From assembly GCA_020697295.1 (NCBI GenBank), contig JAJFBF010000043.1, positions 16,684-80,683 on the forward strand: DNA of 64,000 bases, read 5' to 3'. The position numbers and the translations under genes were made by a program. The notes beneath the pieces are model-generated. The model saw only the letters and a program-made list of their open reading frames with translations, was not told where the DNA came from and searched no databases. Source of the DNA: Moraxellaceae bacterium. Lineage in GTDB: Bacteria; Pseudomonadota; Gammaproteobacteria; Pseudomonadales; Moraxellaceae. Below are positions 1 through 10,508 of the stretch, in pieces. How positions within the stretch are numbered: the stretch's first letter is position 1; every line of letters starts with the position of its first letter.

Positions 1-56
1 CCCGGCGCGCCGATGCGCTCGCCTTCCCTGCTGTGCCCCTGCGGCCCCTGGTCCTC

Positions 57-3000
57 ATGCTGAAATCCCTAGCCTTCGCCGCGGCGGCCGGCCTTGTCGC
101 CACCCCGGGCTGGGCTGCGACTGACATCGCCACACCGACCACCAATAGCGCCACCGGAAGTGGAGGCTCCGAGCTCTCCCCCCGCATCCGCGACATCAGC
201 CCCCTCGGCAAAGCCGTCGAACGCGAGCTGCCGCTCTACACCGATCCCCTGCGCTGGATGCAGGACGAGGCCCTCTATCGCCAGAACCGCGGCGACCGCG
301 TCGAGACGCAGCAGGTGCAGGAAGACGTCATCACCACCGTCAAGCTGCCCAACGTGGTGCCGCCCATCCAGTACGGCTCCGGCGACGCCACCATCCCGCC
401 GGGCTATGTGCAGATGATTCGCGACGTGCTCGCGCGCATGAAGGATCGTCGCAACGTGCGCCTGCACTTTGTCGGCCATTCCGACAACACCCGCCTGCGC
501 CCGGCGCTCGCTGCCCGCTACGGCGACAACGTCGGCCTCTCGCGCGAGCGCGCCGGCAGCGCCGCCGAGCTTTTCCAGAAGGCCTTGAAGCTGCCGGCGG
601 AATCCATCTCCTATGACGGCGTCGGCGAGCGCCAGCCGCGAGCCAGCAACGCTACCGACGCCGGCAAGGCGCGCAATCGCCGCGTCGAAGTGCAGGTCTG
701 GTACGACGAGGTCGGCGAGAAGACCGTGGAAAAGCAGGTCGTCGTCACCGAAAAGCTCAACCGCATCAAGGTCTGCCGCGTCGAGACCGTCTGCCAGCTT
801 AGCTACAAGGAAGGCCATTCCCGCCGCACCCGCGTCAGGAACCTGGTGCCACCGCTGCACTTTGCCGGCGATGGCGCCGCGCTGCCCGAGGACTTCCGCG
901 CCCAGGTGCTGCAGGCGCTGGAAAACCTCTCCGGCAAGCAGAACGTGGTGGTGAAGCTGGTCGGCCACACCGATGCGCAGGCGCTGGACGAGCGCGACGC
1001 CCGCATCTACGGTGACCAGCTCGGCCTCAGCAAGGCGCGGGCCCGCCGCGTCGCCCTGGCCCTGCAGGACGCACTCAAGCTGCCCTCGGCCATGGTCGAC
1101 AGCGACGGCCGCGGCGCCGCCAGCCCGGTGGCCGGCAACGACGCCGAAGCCGGCCGCGCGCTGAACCGCCGCATTGAAGTGGAATTCTGGTACGACGACG
1201 TCCTCAAGGAACTTCCTGACACGCCCCAGCTCTGTCCCTCGGAGGCCGCCCCCGAACTCGTCACCCGCGTGCACGAATCCCCCACCGGCCCGCTGGCCCC
1301 GCTGCCGGTGCTCGAGGGCCAGCCGCAGGTTACGGACGCCGATATCGAACGCCTGCGCGTCGTACTTGCGGAAGTGCAGGGCAAGGCCCATGTCCGCCTG
1401 CGCTTCCGTGGCTATATCGCCACCGAGCGCCTGGACCGCCGTACCGCCATGGTCTACGGCGATGACGTCGGTCTCGCCACCGCCCGTGCCCGCCGCGCCA
1501 TGGAGCTGGTGCGCCCGCGCCTGGGTCTTGCCGCCAGCGAGGTGGAAGTGGAGGGCCGCGGCTATGTGCAAAGTGATGACGTGGTCAACGCCGGCTTCCA
1601 GGCCGCGGCGGAGTCACGCGTGGAAGTGCAGGTGGTCTACGATGAGCCCGCCGTGCGCGACGACCTCGAGTCCCTCGCCATCCAGCCGCTGACCCGCGAA
1701 GAGACGCCGGCCAATCCCTACGATCTCAACCTGATGCGCATCACCGTCGACGGCCGCCCGATCGACGATCCGGACAAGGCCAACGCCGACGTGCAGCGCT
1801 GCACCGACGTCGCCCTCGCGAAAGCCGACGTGCAGTTCCGCTACGACAACCTGCTGCTGAAACCGCGCCTCAACATCACCGCCTGGCCGGCCAGCGTGGG
1901 CCGCACCGACGATGCCGCCACCGACGGCCCCGATAACCGCCTGCAGTTCCGCCTCTACAGCAATTACCCGGCCTTTATCGAGCGCGCCGAAGTACGCGTC
2001 TTCGACGCCGGCCAGTCCCTGCGCGGCACACCGCTGGCAGTGCTGCCGGTCACCGGTGACCGCGCCGAATGGCAGGTTGACCTGCCCACGCCCGCCGCCA
2101 CCGGCCGCGAGCTGGTCTACGTGGTTCGCGCCTACGGCAAGGACGATCGCTATGACGAGACCGCGCCGCAATCGCTGTGGCTGGTCGATCGCCTCGATGC
2201 CGGCACGCTTGCGGCCGACGCGGAAAAAGAACTGCTGGTGGGTCACGGCGAAAACCGTCTCGCGCGCCAGGACATCAAACTCGCCGGCGGCACCATTTCC
2301 GTCCTGGGCAGCGGCATTCCCGCCGGCCGCCATGTCTTTGTCGTCGGCCGCGCCGTACCGGTGGCCGCGTCCGGCGCCTTTGCCGTGGAAGAGATCCTGC
2401 CGTCCGGCCTGCACACCGTCGAAGTCGCGGTGCTGGACGATGCCGGCAACGGCGAGCTCTTCCTGCGCGACCTGGAACTGGAAAAGAGCGACTGGTTCTA
2501 CGTCGGCATCGCCGACCTCACCGCTTCCACGGCGGACACCACCGGCCCCGCCGAGCTCGTCACCAACGACAGCGCCCACTACGACAACGACCTCGCCGTC
2601 GACGGCCGCCTGGCCTTCTTCACGCAAGGCAAGTTCGGCCAGGGCTGGAACCTGACCGCAAGCGCCGACACCCTGGAAGGCCCGGTGGAAGACCTGTTCA
2701 GCAACTTCCTGCAGAAGTCGCCGGACGCCATGTTCCGCCGCATCGATCCCGACTACGCCTATCCCACCTTCGGCGACGACAGCACCGTGGAAGAGGCCGC
2801 GCCCACCCTCGGCAAGTTCTACGTCAAGCTGCAAAACGGCGACGATTTCGGCCTCTGGGGCAATCTGCGCCTCGCCTACACCGACACCACGCTGACCCAG
2901 GTGGATCGCAACCTCTACGGCGGCAACCTGCACTACACCGGCGACGCCAGCACCAGCTTTGGCGAGAAGAAGCTGCTGGTCGACGCCTACGTGGCCGACC

Positions 3001-5183
3001 CCGGCACCCTGGCCGGCCGCGACGAATTCCGCGGCACCGGCGGCTCGCTCTATTACCTGCGCCACCAGGACCTGCTGCAGGGCTCTGAGCGCCTGCGTGT
3101 GGAAGTGCGCGACAAGGTCTCCGGCCTCGTGCTCGCCACGAGGGACCTCGCGCCCGCCCTCGACTACGACATCGACTACCTGCAAGGCCGCGTCATGCTG
3201 AACGCGCCGCTGTCCCCGGTCAGCGCCGATGGCCTGCTGGTGGCCAGCGAGTCCGGCGGCAACGAAGTCTGGCTGGTCAGCCGCTACGAATATTCCACCG
3301 GTTATGACGAGCTCGGCAGCCTCACCCACGGCGGCCGCGTCCACTACTGGTTCGGCGACCTGCTCAAGGTCGGCCTCACCACCAGCGACAGCAGCGATGC
3401 CGGCAACGCCAGCAACCTGAGCGGCGCCGACCTCACTCTGCGCAAGAGCACGCAGACCTGGTTGCGCGCCGAGCTCTCGCAAAGCGAAGGCGCCGGCAGC
3501 AGCGCGCTGCTCTCCGATGATGGCGGTTTTGCCTTCAACGCCGCCGCCAACGGCGCCCTGCCGGGCGAAGCCGAAGACCTCTCTGCTGCCGCCCACCGGT
3601 ATGAAGCCAGTGTGGGCCTCAATGACGTGATCGACGGCGGCCGCGGCACCGTCACCGCCTACCAGCAAGTGCTGGAGGCCGGCTATGTCGCCCCGGGCCT
3701 CATCACCGACAAGGAAACCGAAACCCTGGGCCTCGCCGCCACGCTGCCGGTGGGCGAACGCACCGAACTCAAGGCGAAATTCGACAGTCGTCGCCAGGCG
3801 CAGGGCCTGGATACCGATGCCACGGAACTCAACGCCGCCTTCCGCGTCACCGAGCAGTGGCAGCTCTCCGCCGGCGTGCGCCAGGAAAGCCGCGACGACA
3901 ATTCCGTGGTGGTGCCGTTGACCCAAGTAGAAGGCGAGCGCACCGAAGCCGTCGTCCGCGCCGACTACGACACCAAAGCGCGCTGGAGCGCCTACGGCTT
4001 CGTGCAGCAGACCGTCGAGGCCAGCGGCAACCAGGACGACAACGGCCGCGTCGGTGCCGGCGGCGCCTGGCGCGCCACCGACCGCCTGCGCACCACCGGT
4101 GAAGTGTCCGCCGGCGACCTGGGCGAGGGCGCCAAGGCCGGCCTCGACTACCAGGCCACCGACCGCAGCAACGTCTATCTCAACTACGCCCTGGAAAACG
4201 AGCGCAGCGACAACGGCCTGCGCGCCCGCCGCGGCAACCTCGGCTCCGGCGTGCGCAGCCGCTGGTCCGACACCACCAGCGTCTACCTGGAAGAGCGCTA
4301 CACCCACGGCGACGTGCCCACCGGCCTCATGCACGCCACCGGCATCGACATCGCCCCCAACGATCGCTGGAACTACGGCGCCAGCCTCGACCTCGGCACC
4401 TTGCGCGATCACCTGACCGGCGCCGAGCGCGAGCGCCAGGCCCTCGGCTTCAAGCTCGGCTACAAGGCGCCGGCCGTGACCTTCGCCAGCACCATGGAAG
4501 TGCGCCAGGACAATATCGAGAACCCTGACCTGACCCGCTCCGAACGCAGCACCTGGCTCACCCGCAGCAGCGTGAAATACCAGGTCGCGCCGGACTGGCG
4601 CCTGATCGGCAAGCTCAATTACTCGGACAGCCAGAGCTCACTGGGCGAGTTCTACGACGGCCGCTTCCTGGAAGCCGTGGCCGGCTACGGCTACCGCCCG
4701 GTCGCGCACGACCGCCTCAACGCGCTGCTCAAGTACACCTACTTCTACAACCTGCCGTCGTCGGACCAAGTCTCCATCGCCAACACCGCGGCCGAGTACA
4801 TCCAGAAAAGCCACGTGTTCTCGCTGGATACCGTCTACGACCTGACCCAGCGCTGGAGCATCGGCGGCAAGCTGGCCTACCGCCTCGGCGAAGTCAGCCA
4901 AGACCGCATCAATCCCGAGTTTTTCCAGAGCCGCGCCCAGCTCGCCATCCTCCGCGCCGACTGGCATGTGGTGCGGCACTGGGATGCGGTGCTCGAAGCG
5001 CGCCTGCTCGACCTGCCCGATGCCGGCGACAGCCGGAGCGGCGTCCTCACGGCCCTCTACCGTCATCTCAACGATCACGTGAAGCTGGGCGCCGGCTACA
5101 ACTTCACGTCCTTCTCCGACGACCTCACCGACCTCAGCTACGACAGCCAGGGCGTCTTTATCAATCTGGTGGGGAAGATCTGA
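57..5183 (+). CDS. Large outer-membrane-type protein: signal peptide, three OmpA-like repeats, long C-terminal beta-barrel-like region
   Basis: Long ORF (33..5183); signal peptide MLKSLAFAAAAGLVATPGWA from ATG at 57; repeated motifs GHSDNTRL..GLSRERA..NRRVEVQVWYDE, GHTDAQAL..GLSKARA..NRRIEVEFWYDD and a degenerate third; C-terminus rich in alternating aromatic strands. Confidence 0.8.
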   Translation: MLKSLAFAAAAGLVATPGWAATDIATPTTNSATGSGGSELSPRIRDISPLGKAVERELPLYTDPLRWMQDEALYRQNRGDRVETQQVQEDVITTVKLPNVVPPIQYGSGDATIPPGYVQMIRDVLARMKDRRNVRLHFVGHSDNTRLRPALAARYGDNVGLSRERAGSAAELFQKALKLPAESISYDGVGERQPRASNATDAGKARNRRVEVQVWYDEVGEKTVEKQVVVTEKLNRIKVCRVETVCQLSYKEGHSRRTRVRNLVPPLHFAGDGAALPEDFRAQVLQALENLSGKQNVVVKLVGHTDAQALDERDARIYGDQLGLSKARARRVALALQDALKLPSAMVDSDGRGAASPVAGNDAEAGRALNRRIEVEFWYDDVLKELPDTPQLCPSEAAPELVTRVHESPTGPLAPLPVLEGQPQVTDADIERLRVVLAEVQGKAHVRLRFRGYIATERLDRRTAMVYGDDVGLATARARRAMELVRPRLGLAASEVEVEGRGYVQSDDVVNAGFQAAAESRVEVQVVYDEPAVRDDLESLAIQPLTREETPANPYDLNLMRITVDGRPIDDPDKANADVQRCTDVALAKADVQFRYDNLLLKPRLNITAWPASVGRTDDAATDGPDNRLQFRLYSNYPAFIERAEVRVFDAGQSLRGTPLAVLPVTGDRAEWQVDLPTPAATGRELVYVVRAYGKDDRYDETAPQSLWLVDRLDAGTLAADAEKELLVGHGENRLARQDIKLAGGTISVLGSGIPAGRHVFVVGRAVPVAASGAFAVEEILPSGLHTVEVAVLDDAGNGELFLRDLELEKSDWFYVGIADLTASTADTTGPAELVTNDSAHYDNDLAVDGRLAFFTQGKFGQGWNLTASADTLEGPVEDLFSNFLQKSPDAMFRRIDPDYAYPTFGDDSTVEEAAPTLGKFYVKLQNGDDFGLWGNLRLAYTDTTLTQVDRNLYGGNLHYTGDASTSFGEKKLLVDAYVADPGTLAGRDEFRGTGGSLYYLRHQDLLQGSERLRVEVRDKVSGLVLATRDLAPALDYDIDYLQGRVMLNAPLSPVSADGLLVASESGGNEVWLVSRYEYSTGYDELGSLTHGGRVHYWFGDLLKVGLTTSDSSDAGNASNLSGADLTLRKSTQTWLRAELSQSEGAGSSALLSDDGGFAFNAAANGALPGEAEDLSAAAHRYEASVGLNDVIDGGRGTVTAYQQVLEAGYVAPGLITDKETETLGLAATLPVGERTELKAKFDSRRQAQGLDTDATELNAAFRVTEQWQLSAGVRQESRDDNSVVVPLTQVEGERTEAVVRADYDTKARWSAYGFVQQTVEASGNQDDNGRVGAGGAWRATDRLRTTGEVSAGDLGEGAKAGLDYQATDRSNVYLNYALENERSDNGLRARRGNLGSGVRSRWSDTTSVYLEERYTHGDVPTGLMHATGIDIAPNDRWNYGASLDLGTLRDHLTGAERERQALGFKLGYKAPAVTFASTMEVRQDNIENPDLTRSERSTWLTRSSVKYQVAPDWRLIGKLNYSDSQSSLGEFYDGRFLEAVAGYGYRPVAHDRLNALLKYTYFYNLPSSDQVSIANTAAEYIQKSHVFSLDTVYDLTQRWSIGGKLAYRLGEVSQDRINPEFFQSRAQLAILRADWHVVRHWDAVLEARLLDLPDAGDSRSGVLTALYRHLNDHVKLGAGYNFTSFSDDLTDLSYDSQGVFINLVGKI

Positions 5184-5455
5184 TCGTCGATCCGGAGTTG
5201 ATGCAGCAGGCGGTGGCAGCATCAGTCGCCCGGGTGTGGTGACGTGAGGGGGATGTTGAGCGATCGTCGTGGTTTCACACCTCGAGACGTCGTTTTATTG
5301 ATGAGCCTGATCACTTGCCGTCGGAACAGCATATTTTGACGGCGCGGATTTGATACGTCAGTAAATCACCCCTCGCGCCTTCTGGTTTGAGCCGCAGAAG
5401 AGGTCATGTCCGACTGCTTTGCTGCCGTAGCCAACCGCAGTGCTTTTCGGGCTCC

Positions 5456-5497
5456 GGGACGGAGGTGTCCCTGCCTCCGCAGGAACACCCCCGTCCC
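5456..5497. repeat. Imperfect inverted repeat (19-bp stem, 4-nt loop), REP-like hairpin
   Basis: gggacggaggtgtccctgc-ctcc-gcaggaacacccccgtccc; arms complementary except 2 positions. Confidence 0.7.
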
Positions 5498-5799
5498 TCC
5501 ACCCAAGCGCTTCCCGTTGTGCCCGGGGAGCCTTAGTGAGTCAGTGGCTGTCGGCTCCGCCTCAAGAGGGAATGCCGCCGGTGTTGCCCTCCAGCGTCAT
5601 ATTCCCTGGCCATGCCCTCCAGCCTGATTGCTGCTGGATAAGCCAAAGCGACAATCCAAAAAATAGAAAGCTGTTCCGACAAACGAAGTGAGGCGAAGCC
5701 GCCGGCCACCGGCCAATGGCGCAGCCGGGGCACACGAAAAGTCTTGGGCGATGGATGGGATGTGTTCTTGCCGGAGGCGAGGACACGTCCCGTCCAGCG

Positions 5800-5903
5800 C
5801 CCGAAACATCACGAGAGGTCAATGCAGGAGCAAAAACCACCGCCCGAAACCTTACGAGAGGTCAGTGCAGGAGCAAAAGCCAGCCCCCGAAACCTCACAG
5901 AAG
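5800..5903. repeat. 43-bp tandem repeat, about 2.4 copies
   Basis: cccgaaacatcacgagaggtcaatgcaggagcaaaaaccaccg / cccgaaaccttacgagaggtcagtgcaggagcaaaagccagcc / cccgaaacctcacagaag. Confidence 0.85.
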
Positions 5904-5975
5904 CAGGAAAAGTCGGGCTGAACCCCGACCTACGACCGCAGGGAGTCCCCTTTGGGGACAGCAAAGACAAGAAAA

Positions 5976-7100
5976 TCACGACGCCGCCGTCACCACCACC
6001 GCGCTCTCCGACGCCGCCACCGACATGCGATTCGCCCGCCGGAACGTCCCGAAATCATTAAATCGCACCCCGTTCTCCCGCAGCAGCGGGTACAGGCCCG
6101 GCGCAATCCACTGTCGCACATAAAACGGATCCCGCACCACAAAGTGATGGATCGCATGCGTGCCGGCAAAGTTGAAGCAGAACAGATGCAGCGGAATCGC
6201 CAAGGGCGTCGTCCATACCTGGCACTGCTGCACAATATTGCCTTTCTCCACGTCGCCGTAATAATGCATGTTCGAACTGACAAAATGCAGGCAGAACGTG
6301 CGCAGCGCATTCGGCGCCGAGATCGTCACCGCAAAGAAATTCACAAAGGCCAGCACCCCCTCCGCAGCAGCCGGCAGCGCAAACGTCACCCCCGCCAGCC
6401 CCAGCAAAAACACCGCCGAGTGATACACAATGAAGCTGTGCCAGACCAGGTAATTGAAATTCCCAAGCGGGAAGTAGCCCATCACGTTCTCGCGCGCGAT
6501 CTGCTGCTTTTCGGCCGGCGTGATGTCGCCCTGGGCCTTGATGAAGGCCTTCACCATCTTGCGCGTCTCGAAGGGGCGCAGGAACACCGCCAGCATGTTG
6601 TCGCCGGTCATGAGCAGGCGCTTCAGGCCCCAGGGGGTGCCGTTGGTGATGCCGCGCTCCTCGAGGTCGGACTCGGTGCCGGATACTTTATGGTGGTGGA
6701 TATGCAGGCGGCGGCGCACAAACGGATTGATGGTGCTGGGGCGGAACACCCACACCCCGGCCAGCATGAAATCGTTCCAGAACTTTTTCTTCCGGAAATA
6801 CATCGAGTGGATCAGGTCGTGCTCCAGCTCATGCAGCAGCGACATGAAGAAGGCGGCGACCGGAATCACGCCCCACCAGGGCAGCGCCCCCACGAAATAG
6901 GCCACGGCCGTGGCGACAATCGCGGCCGAGCTGACTACGAAAATGCTCATGCCGATGGCGTTCTGATGCTTCTCCAGCCAGGGGTGGCGGGCGCGCAGGG
7001 CATTGCCGGCTTCCAGGATGCCCTGGCGGATGCGCTGGCTGCGCGCGGCGTCCTCGGGATTGATGCGCTGCTCGGACGGCAGGCGGGTCTCGGCACTCAT
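5976..7100 (-). CDS. Fatty acid desaturase family protein
   Basis: 374 aa with His boxes HELEHDLIH, HIHHH, HAIHH. Confidence 0.85.
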   Translation of the reverse strand: MSAETRLPSEQRINPEDAARSQRIRQGILEAGNALRARHPWLEKHQNAIGMSIFVVSSAAIVATAVAYFVGALPWWGVIPVAAFFMSLLHELEHDLIHSMYFRKKKFWNDFMLAGVWVFRPSTINPFVRRRLHIHHHKVSGTESDLEERGITNGTPWGLKRLLMTGDNMLAVFLRPFETRKMVKAFIKAQGDITPAEKQQIARENVMGYFPLGNFNYLVWHSFIVYHSAVFLLGLAGVTFALPAAAEGVLAFVNFFAVTISAPNALRTFCLHFVSSNMHYYGDVEKGNIVQQCQVWTTPLAIPLHLFCFNFAGTHAIHHFVVRDPFYVRQWIAPGLYPLLRENGVRFNDFGTFRRANRMSVAASESAVVVTAAS

Positions 7101-7317
7101 GGCGTCACTCCTTCTTCTGATTGCCCGGGAGGACCCCCTCCAGTGAGATGCGGGGCCCGGTTCATGTGCCGCTAGGCTAGGCCAGCGCTAGGCCAGTATG
7201 CTGTGCCCAGGATGCCAGTTTGTTGACCGAAAACGCCCAAGGTGCCGGCGGCCGGTCAATCCGCCGGCCGCGCGCCTGACAATAATCACAATACTTTCCG
7301 CGACTTGAGACCGCCCC

Positions 7318-8313
7318 ATGCTCGGGACCTTCCACAACTGGATCCGCATCCTCGAGCGCACCCTGGCCGCCAGGGGCCAGGACCTGCCGGCCGCGCTGCA
7401 GCGGGCCGGTATCGAGCTGCCCGGTCCCGAAGCCGGCCGCTTGCCCATCGAACTCACCCGCCGGATCTGGCAGGTGGCGCAGCAGGAGAGCGGTGACCCC
7501 ACCCTGGGCCTGACCATGCTCGGCTATCTCGACCCGGTCGATTTTGGCGAGCTGGGCGTGGTCATGATCGCCGGCGGCAGCCTGCCCGATGTCCTGCAGC
7601 GCGTGGCGCGTTTCCACCGCCTGCTCACCGACGCCATGCACTACGAGATCGTCGAGGACGGCGACACTCTCTCGCTCACCATCCATACCAACTTCGATCC
7701 GCACTGGCGCGCCGTCGAGATGACCGCCGGCCTGCTCATCGGCCTGCTGCGCCTGCGCCTGAATCCGCCGCCCAATCCCCTGTCCGTGTCCCTGGCCTTC
7801 AGCAATCCGGACGGGCAGGGCACCTACGAGAAATTCTTTGCCTGCCCGGTCGAGCAGGACGCCACCGCCACCACCCTCGTGCTGCCGTTGGGCGCCTACC
7901 GCCAGACCCCGGCCGGCGCCGAAGTCGCGCGCCAGTTCGAGCCCCTGCTCGAGCAGCGCCTGGCCAGCCTGGAAAGCACCACCAGCTGGTGCGCCAAAGC
8001 CTCGCAACTCATCCGCCAGCGTCTCGACCACGGCGAGCCCACCCTGGCCGAGATCGCCGGCTGCCTGCACGTCAGCACGCGCAGCCTGCAGCGCCACCTG
8101 GGCAATGAAGGCAAGACCTTTCAGGAAGTGCTGGACGAGGCCCGGCGCGATCTCGCCCGGCAATGGCTGTCGGGGAGCGCGGGCCAGCTGCGCTCGCTCA
8201 CCGAGCTGGCGCTTATCCTCGGCTTCTCCAGCAGCAGCGCCTTTTCGCGCGCGTTCAGAAGGTGGTTCGGGATGACGCCGGGGCAGGCCGCGAAAGAACA
8301 GAACCTGCGCTAG
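7318..8313 (+). CDS. AraC-family transcriptional regulator
   Basis: C-terminal double HTH (LAEIAGCLHVSTRSLQRHLGNEGKTFQEVLDEAR...LALILGFSSSSAFSRAFRRWFGMTPGQ); divergent from the desaturase. Confidence 0.88.
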   Translation: MLGTFHNWIRILERTLAARGQDLPAALQRAGIELPGPEAGRLPIELTRRIWQVAQQESGDPTLGLTMLGYLDPVDFGELGVVMIAGGSLPDVLQRVARFHRLLTDAMHYEIVEDGDTLSLTIHTNFDPHWRAVEMTAGLLIGLLRLRLNPPPNPLSVSLAFSNPDGQGTYEKFFACPVEQDATATTLVLPLGAYRQTPAGAEVARQFEPLLEQRLASLESTTSWCAKASQLIRQRLDHGEPTLAEIAGCLHVSTRSLQRHLGNEGKTFQEVLDEARRDLARQWLSGSAGQLRSLTELALILGFSSSSAFSRAFRRWFGMTPGQAAKEQNLR

Positions 8314-8320
8314 AAACCCC

Positions 8321-8671
8321 TTACACCGCCATCGGCGGCAGATGCGGCTGATAGCACATCGCCGTTTCTTCAAACGCCACCCAGGCAAAGCGGTCGCACA
8401 TCGCCTGCACCGCCGGCGCGTAATCCGCGCGCAGCGAACAGCGCATCGCCAGCGCGCCGCCTTCGGTTTCAGGCAGCAGATGGAATTCCACCCAGCCCTG
8501 CTCGATGTCGCCCGAGGCTTCCATGGTGCTCTGCCAGTGCAGGTCCGGAAACGCCGCGCGCAGGCAGTCGCCCACCTCGACGGCATCGAGTGACAGCACG
8601 GACTCCTCATTCATTTCCGCCGCCTGCAGTGGCAATTGCGCGGGCTTGAAAAACAGATAGGTTGTTGCCAT
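8321..8671 (-). CDS. Hypothetical protein
   Basis: 116-aa ORF in gene-dense context. Confidence 0.55.
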   Translation of the reverse strand: MATTYLFFKPAQLPLQAAEMNEESVLSLDAVEVGDCLRAAFPDLHWQSTMEASGDIEQGWVEFHLLPETEGGALAMRCSLRADYAPAVQAMCDRFAWVAFEETAMCYQPHLPPMAV

Positions 8672-8838
8672 GGCAGGAATTCCTTACAGATAACTGTTGG
8701 CCGGACGCAGGTTCAGAGCGGCGTGCCGCAAGCCGGCGCAAAGCAGGGCGGTACGAGCATTTTCCGAGCGATCGCCGGTGCCGAGGACGATGCAGTCGGC
8801 GGAACACCAGGATGCCCTCCGGCGCGACAAAGCCCGCA

Positions 8839-9363
8839 TCAGGACTGCGCTCCACCTGCGTCCCCAGTCTTAGCCGTCTGCGCAAAGCCGTAATTGCGGC
8901 CGTAATAAGCCAGCACGCGCTTGGAGCGCTCGATATAAAATTGCAGCGCCACCATCCACAGCGCCCCCGTTCCCTGGAAATGATCCCAGAAGCCGTTACC
9001 GCCCCTGTCCGCCCGGATGAATGCCACTGCGATGGTGCCGAGGAGCGCCGCGCCCAGGCCCAGGGTCGAGACCTGGAACACCGTTCCCGGCGTGGCCTCA
9101 TTCTGCACCGGCAGGCGCCGGGCCATGAGGAAAGTGCAGATCGCCAGGATCAGGTACTGGGCCGCGCCAATCGCATCCAGCGCCAGGTCCCCACCCTCCA
9201 GCAGCCCCAGTAGCGACAACACCGAAAGCGTCAGCTCCGCCACTGCCTGCGCAAAGTTGAGCCAGCACACGATCTGGAAGAAGCGCAGCCATCCGCCAAA
9301 CTGGTCCAGGGGTTTTGCCACGAAGTCGTCCTCTCGTAAAAAGGCGGAATCAGGGGCGCACAC
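8839..9363 (-). CDS. Hypothetical multi-pass membrane protein
   Basis: 174-aa ORF with several hydrophobic segments; start uncertain. Confidence 0.6.
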   Translation of the reverse strand: MCAPDSAFLREDDFVAKPLDQFGGWLRFFQIVCWLNFAQAVAELTLSVLSLLGLLEGGDLALDAIGAAQYLILAICTFLMARRLPVQNEATPGTVFQVSTLGLGAALLGTIAVAFIRADRGGNGFWDHFQGTGALWMVALQFYIERSKRVLAYYGRNYGFAQTAKTGDAGGAQS

Positions 9364-9467
9364 CGCGACCCCTGACGCGAATCCCCATTTTACCCATCCC
9401 GGCGGACGGCAAAGGCGACAGTGGTCAGCCCCGCCTGCCGGTCATGCGGCCGGCGCTTCAGGACTTG

Positions 9468-9947
9468 TCAGCCCCGCCGCGCCGCCTCGATGGCGGCAAT
9501 GTCGATCTTGCCCATCTCCATCATGGCTTCAAAGGCGCGTTTGGCCGCCGCCGGATCCGGATCGGAAATGGCGTCGATGAGCGCGCGCGGCGTGATCTGC
9601 CACGACAGGCCCCAGCGGTCCTTGCACCAGCCGCAGGCGCTTTCCTGGCCGCCGTTGTCCACGATGGCGTGCCACAGGCGGTCGGTTTCCGCCTGGTCGT
9701 CCGTCGCCACCTGGAACGAGAACGCCTCGCTGTGCTTGAACTCGGGCCCCCCGTTCAGCCCCAGGCAAGGAATGCCCATCACGGTGAACTCCACCGTCAG
9801 CACATCGCCCTCTTTGCCCGACGGATAATCCCCGGGCGCGCGATGGATGGCGCCCACGGCGCTGTCCGGAAAGGTCTTGGCGTAGAACGTCGCGGCGTCG
9901 AGGGCGGCGCCGTCGTACCAGAGGCAGATCGTGTTCTTGGGAATCAT
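9468..9947 (-). CDS. VOC-superfamily / PhnB-like protein
   Basis: MIPKNTICLWYDGAALDAATFYAKTFPDS...WGLSWQITP; ATG at 9947. Confidence 0.85.
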   Translation of the reverse strand: MIPKNTICLWYDGAALDAATFYAKTFPDSAVGAIHRAPGDYPSGKEGDVLTVEFTVMGIPCLGLNGGPEFKHSEAFSFQVATDDQAETDRLWHAIVDNGGQESACGWCKDRWGLSWQITPRALIDAISDPDPAAAKRAFEAMMEMGKIDIAAIEAARRG

Positions 9948-10015
9948 TGGGGTTCTCCTTGCGTGAAGTAGGGCGCGCCCGCTCCGGAGCGTCGAGCCCG
10001 CGTCGCCTGGCGTGC

Positions 10016-10372
10016 TCACTGCATCGAATGCAGCCCGACCATATTGCCCTCGGTATCCACCACCAGGCTGATGAAGCCGTACTCGCCGATGGACATCTTG
10101 GGCCGGTGCACCTGGCCGCCGCAGGACGCCACCCGGGCCTCCTCCACCGCGCAATCCTCGCAGCCGAAATAGACCAGCGTGCTGTTGCCGCCCATCCGGA
10201 CCAGGGCGCCGCCGGCGCCGTCCTTGCCTTGTTCCATGCCGAAGGCCCACATCTCCATGTCCGGGCCGCCGATCTTCTCGAGCGTCACGCCCAGCATGCC
10301 CTCGTAAAAGCGCTTGGCGCGCGCCATGTCCTGCACGTAGATCTCGAACCAGATGACCGGATTGTTGCGCAT
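10016..10372 (-). CDS. VOC family (glyoxalase-like) protein
   Basis: NPVIWFEIYVQDMARAKRFYEGMLGV...ISLVVDTEGNMVGLHSMQ. Confidence 0.85.
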   Translation of the reverse strand: MRNNPVIWFEIYVQDMARAKRFYEGMLGVTLEKIGGPDMEMWAFGMEQGKDGAGGALVRMGGNSTLVYFGCEDCAVEEARVASCGGQVHRPKMSIGEYGFISLVVDTEGNMVGLHSMQ

Positions 10373-10508
10373 GATGACCTCCTTGTGAGTGATTCAGAAC
10401 TCTGTCAGGCAATGCCTGCGATCGTGACCGCGGCGGACGCATTGCTGGCGCCGATTCCGCCGGGAAGTATAGCGGTGCCTGCCGGCGCCCCCATCCCTCG
10501 TTGCCCGC

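Noticed and set aside
1614-4412. 932-aa minus-strand ORF antisense to the OmpA/barrel gene
   Set aside because: Composition is that of a high-GC shadow ORF (G/A/V/H/Q-rich, no domains); plus-strand ORF has signal peptide and real motifs.
5800-5903. Possible CRISPR array
   Set aside because: 43-bp units are directly adjacent with no spacers and no cas genes nearby.
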